From: Nostoc sp. FACHB-110
GTDB taxonomy: Bacteria; Cyanobacteriota; Cyanobacteriia; Cyanobacteriales; Nostocaceae
Assembly (NCBI RefSeq): GCF_014697425.1
Contig: NZ_JACJRU010000003.1
Location: 1-64,000 of the forward strand
DNA: 64,000 nucleotides
Direction: 5' to 3'
In this document: positions 62,414-64,000 of the stretch, piece by piece
Layout of the letters: every line of letters begins with the position of its first letter
How positions within the stretch are numbered: position 1 is the first letter of the stretch
The notes under the pieces: model-generated
What the model was told of the DNA's origin: nothing
What the model saw: the letters and a program-made list of their open reading frames with translations, nothing else
Database searches by the model: none
Made by a program: the position numbers and the translations under genes

Positions 62414-64000
62414 ATGACTATTACTGCCAACTCCCAATTGCCAAACTTATTTTCTCAAAATCAGGAAAACACAGCTAATCAGGCTAATGGCTCGTTACCA
62501 ACTCTCAGTTCAGAGTTGGTATACACGCAAGATGGGACAGGACGCTACCTGACATTTTATTGGCAGCATAGCGAACTCCTAGGCTTAAACCCTGAGCAAG
62601 TAGTCAATGGCGACCATGAGGAAGAAACTTTTGCTCCCGTAGATAAGGTAGCCTATTTAGAAAAGGTACACCGAATTTTAGAAAGTTTGGTTCCAGAAAA
62701 GTTTCCATGTTGGTTTCGCTGCCACCAAGAGTTGTGTGAGTTGGAATTAGTAATTACGCCAATGATGCCGTCATTGGGAAATACTGCTAACACAGTTTTA
62801 GTTATGGGACGGTTATTGCAAGCAACAGTCCAAAAAGGAGCAGCAAGTACGGCATCAACAGTACCAAAACCAATCGAGTTGGCTTTGCGATCGCAACAAC
62901 ATCAAAAATTGGTAAATAAAATTACCAGGAACATTCGGCGAACCTTAGATTTAGACGTAATTTGGCAACAAACAGTAGATAGTTTGGGAAAAGCCCTAGG
63001 GCTAGAACGCTGTATTATTTGTCCTTATCAGCCCTTTAGCTCAAAAGTCCGGGTAATAGCAGAGTATCATCAGCCAGATCGCTCTTCGATGCTGGGCTTA
63101 GAAATAGATGTAACTTCTGAGCCTGCTTTTGCTCAAGCTTTAGCAACCCTTGAGCCGGTGGTGATGGAAGTACCGGGATATGCGCTATGTCCCCAGCAAA
63201 AAGTTTTGATAGTCGCCACCTGTTATCAAGACCAAGCAAATGGCTTAATAGCAGTAAGTCTGCGAGATGAATGTTACCCGTTAACAAATGCAGAGCTAGA
63301 ATTAGCAGCAGAAGTAGCAGATCAATTAGGAACGGCGATCGCTCATGCTACCCTCTATAAAGAATTAGAAGCAGCGCGTCAAAAAGCCGAAGAAGCCTCC
63401 CGCCTCAAAAGCGAATTTTTGGCTAACGTTTCCCACGAAATTCGCACCCCCCTCAACGGCATGATAGGCTTTTTGAAGCTGATTCTAGAAGGGATGGCAG
63501 ATGATCCGGAAGAACAACATCAGTTTCTTTTAGAAGCGCATCAATCATCCATCCACCTGCTCAACATCATCAATGATATTTTGGACATTGCCAAAATCGA
63601 AGCAGGCAAAATGGAACTAGATTGCGTTCCCGTCAATTTAGACGAGCTATTTTGTGGTGTAGAAAGTTTTATGCGTCCCCAAGCAGAAATGAAAAACCTC
63701 AGCTTCCGGATGCAAAGACCTTCAACAAGTGATGAAATTATCGTTCAAGGCAATTATCAACGGCTACTCCAAGTGATGCTCAACTTGGTCAACAATGCCA
63801 TCAAGTTTACTCATGAAGGCGGCATCACCATCACCGCCGATATAGTCCAGAAAAAAATCAAATTCCAAGAACAACAACTCCCAGGGATGGTTAGAGTTAG
63901 AGTCGCTGACACCGGGATTGGTGTTTCGCTAGACAAACAAGACAAACTCTTTCAACTATTCTCTCAAGTTGATGGTTCCCGCACTCGTCAATACGGTGGT
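62414..64000 (+). CDS. GAF-domain sensor histidine kinase (5' part, runs off the window)
   Basis: The open frame covers 529 codons to the window edge. The N-terminal region (about 35-135, [20 protein letters not shown] ... [10 protein letters not shown]) looks PAS-like. A GAF domain follows ([20 protein letters not shown] ... [11 protein letters not shown]), then a short coiled-coil. The HisKA H-box is [19 protein letters not shown], and the ATPase has N-box [15 protein letters not shown] and G1 [10 protein letters not shown], stopping at SRTRQYGG just before the G2 box. No membrane segment is seen, so it is a cytosolic sensor. Receiver domains may lie beyond the edge. The start has no strong ribosome binding site. 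Confidence 0.88.
   Translation, partial: MTITANSQLPNLFSQNQENTANQANGSLPTLSSELVYTQDGTGRYLTFYWQHSELLGLNPEQVVNGDHEEETFAPVDKVAYLEKVHRILESLVPEKFPCWFRCHQELCELELVITPMMPSLGNTANTVLVMGRLLQATVQKGAASTASTVPKPIELALRSQQHQKLVNKITRNIRRTLDLDVIWQQTVDSLGKALGLERCIICPYQPFSSKVRVIAEYHQPDRSSMLGLEIDVTSEPAFAQALATLEPVVMEVPGYALCPQQKVLIVATCYQDQANGLIAVSLRDECYPLTNAELELAAEVADQLGTAIAHATLYKELEAARQKAEEASRLKSEFLANVSHEIRTPLNGMIGFLKLILEGMADDPEEQHQFLLEAHQSSIHLLNIINDILDIAKIEAGKMELDCVPVNLDELFCGVESFMRPQAEMKNLSFRMQRPSTSDEIIVQGNYQRLLQVMLNLVNNAIKFTHEGGITITADIVQKKIKFQEQQLPGMVRVRVADTGIGVSLDKQDKLFQLFSQVDGSRTRQYGG

Overview
The window looks like chromosomal DNA from a filamentous, heterocyst-type cyanobacterium (Nostocales, Nostoc/Anabaena-like). 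The pointers are very frequent GCGATCGC (HIP1) octamers, short tandem heptamer repeats and small palindromic elements between genes, and a cyanobacterial gene set: a cyanobacterial-type Hfq, Psb32, gamma-tocopherol methyltransferase, a CAAD-domain protein, an RpaB-like regulator, a SecA with the cyanobacterial/plastid-type insertion, ferredoxin-sulfite reductase and an SLH-porin. No plasmid, phage or large island is visible.

Layout. 0-6 kb: holB, a SnoaL-like protein and tmk on the minus strand, a truncated HD-hydrolase gene abutting a transposase scrap, then dapF divergent from hfq. 6-16 kb: a CPA2-type cation/H+ antiporter, ferredoxin-sulfite reductase with an unexpected ribbon-helix-helix-like tail, a small outer-membrane barrel, an ADP-ribosylglycohydrolase homologue that has lost two metal-site Asp residues, and a membrane protein/HTH protein pair. 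16-24 kb: tRNA-Arg(UCU), a DUF202 protein, then a plus-strand run of LysR regulator, orphan efflux adaptor, SDR, old yellow enzyme and rubrerythrin, which reads like a redox/detoxification neighbourhood. 24-32 kb: a 607-aa TPR protein, a cupin, a TerB-like protein, several small proteins (including an unannotated-size 45-aa membrane protein), a histone-deacetylase-family enzyme and a ClC transporter. 32-48 kb: gyrA-lnt, a DUF6888/DUF6887/Uma2 cluster, an MFS transporter, psb32, DUF4346, ktrA/ktrB, gamma-tocopherol methyltransferase and secA. 48-59 kb: an AT-rich, gene-poor stretch with an SLH porin, a lipoprotein, a CAAD protein, an RpaB paralogue, a possible 23-aa protein, and a compact two-gene exosortase system (one small secreted candidate substrate plus its exosortase). 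59-64 kb: a single-domain response regulator, lepA, an RHH protein and the 5' part of a GAF sensor histidine kinase that runs off the window.

What stands out: (1) the two-gene exosortase/substrate pair at 54.8-56.3 kb; (2) the DNA-binding-like tail on sulfite reductase; (3) a family of 41-nt palindromes at four places whose stems differ by compensating changes, one of them carried in an element with target-site duplication; (4) repeats that have entered or now define coding sequence (heptamers supplying the gyrA stop and lnt start; repeats within lnt; a 42-bp tandem array open in four frames); (5) enzymes with altered active-site residues (ADP-ribosylglycohydrolase, old yellow enzyme). All functional calls come from reading motifs by eye; no database search was run.
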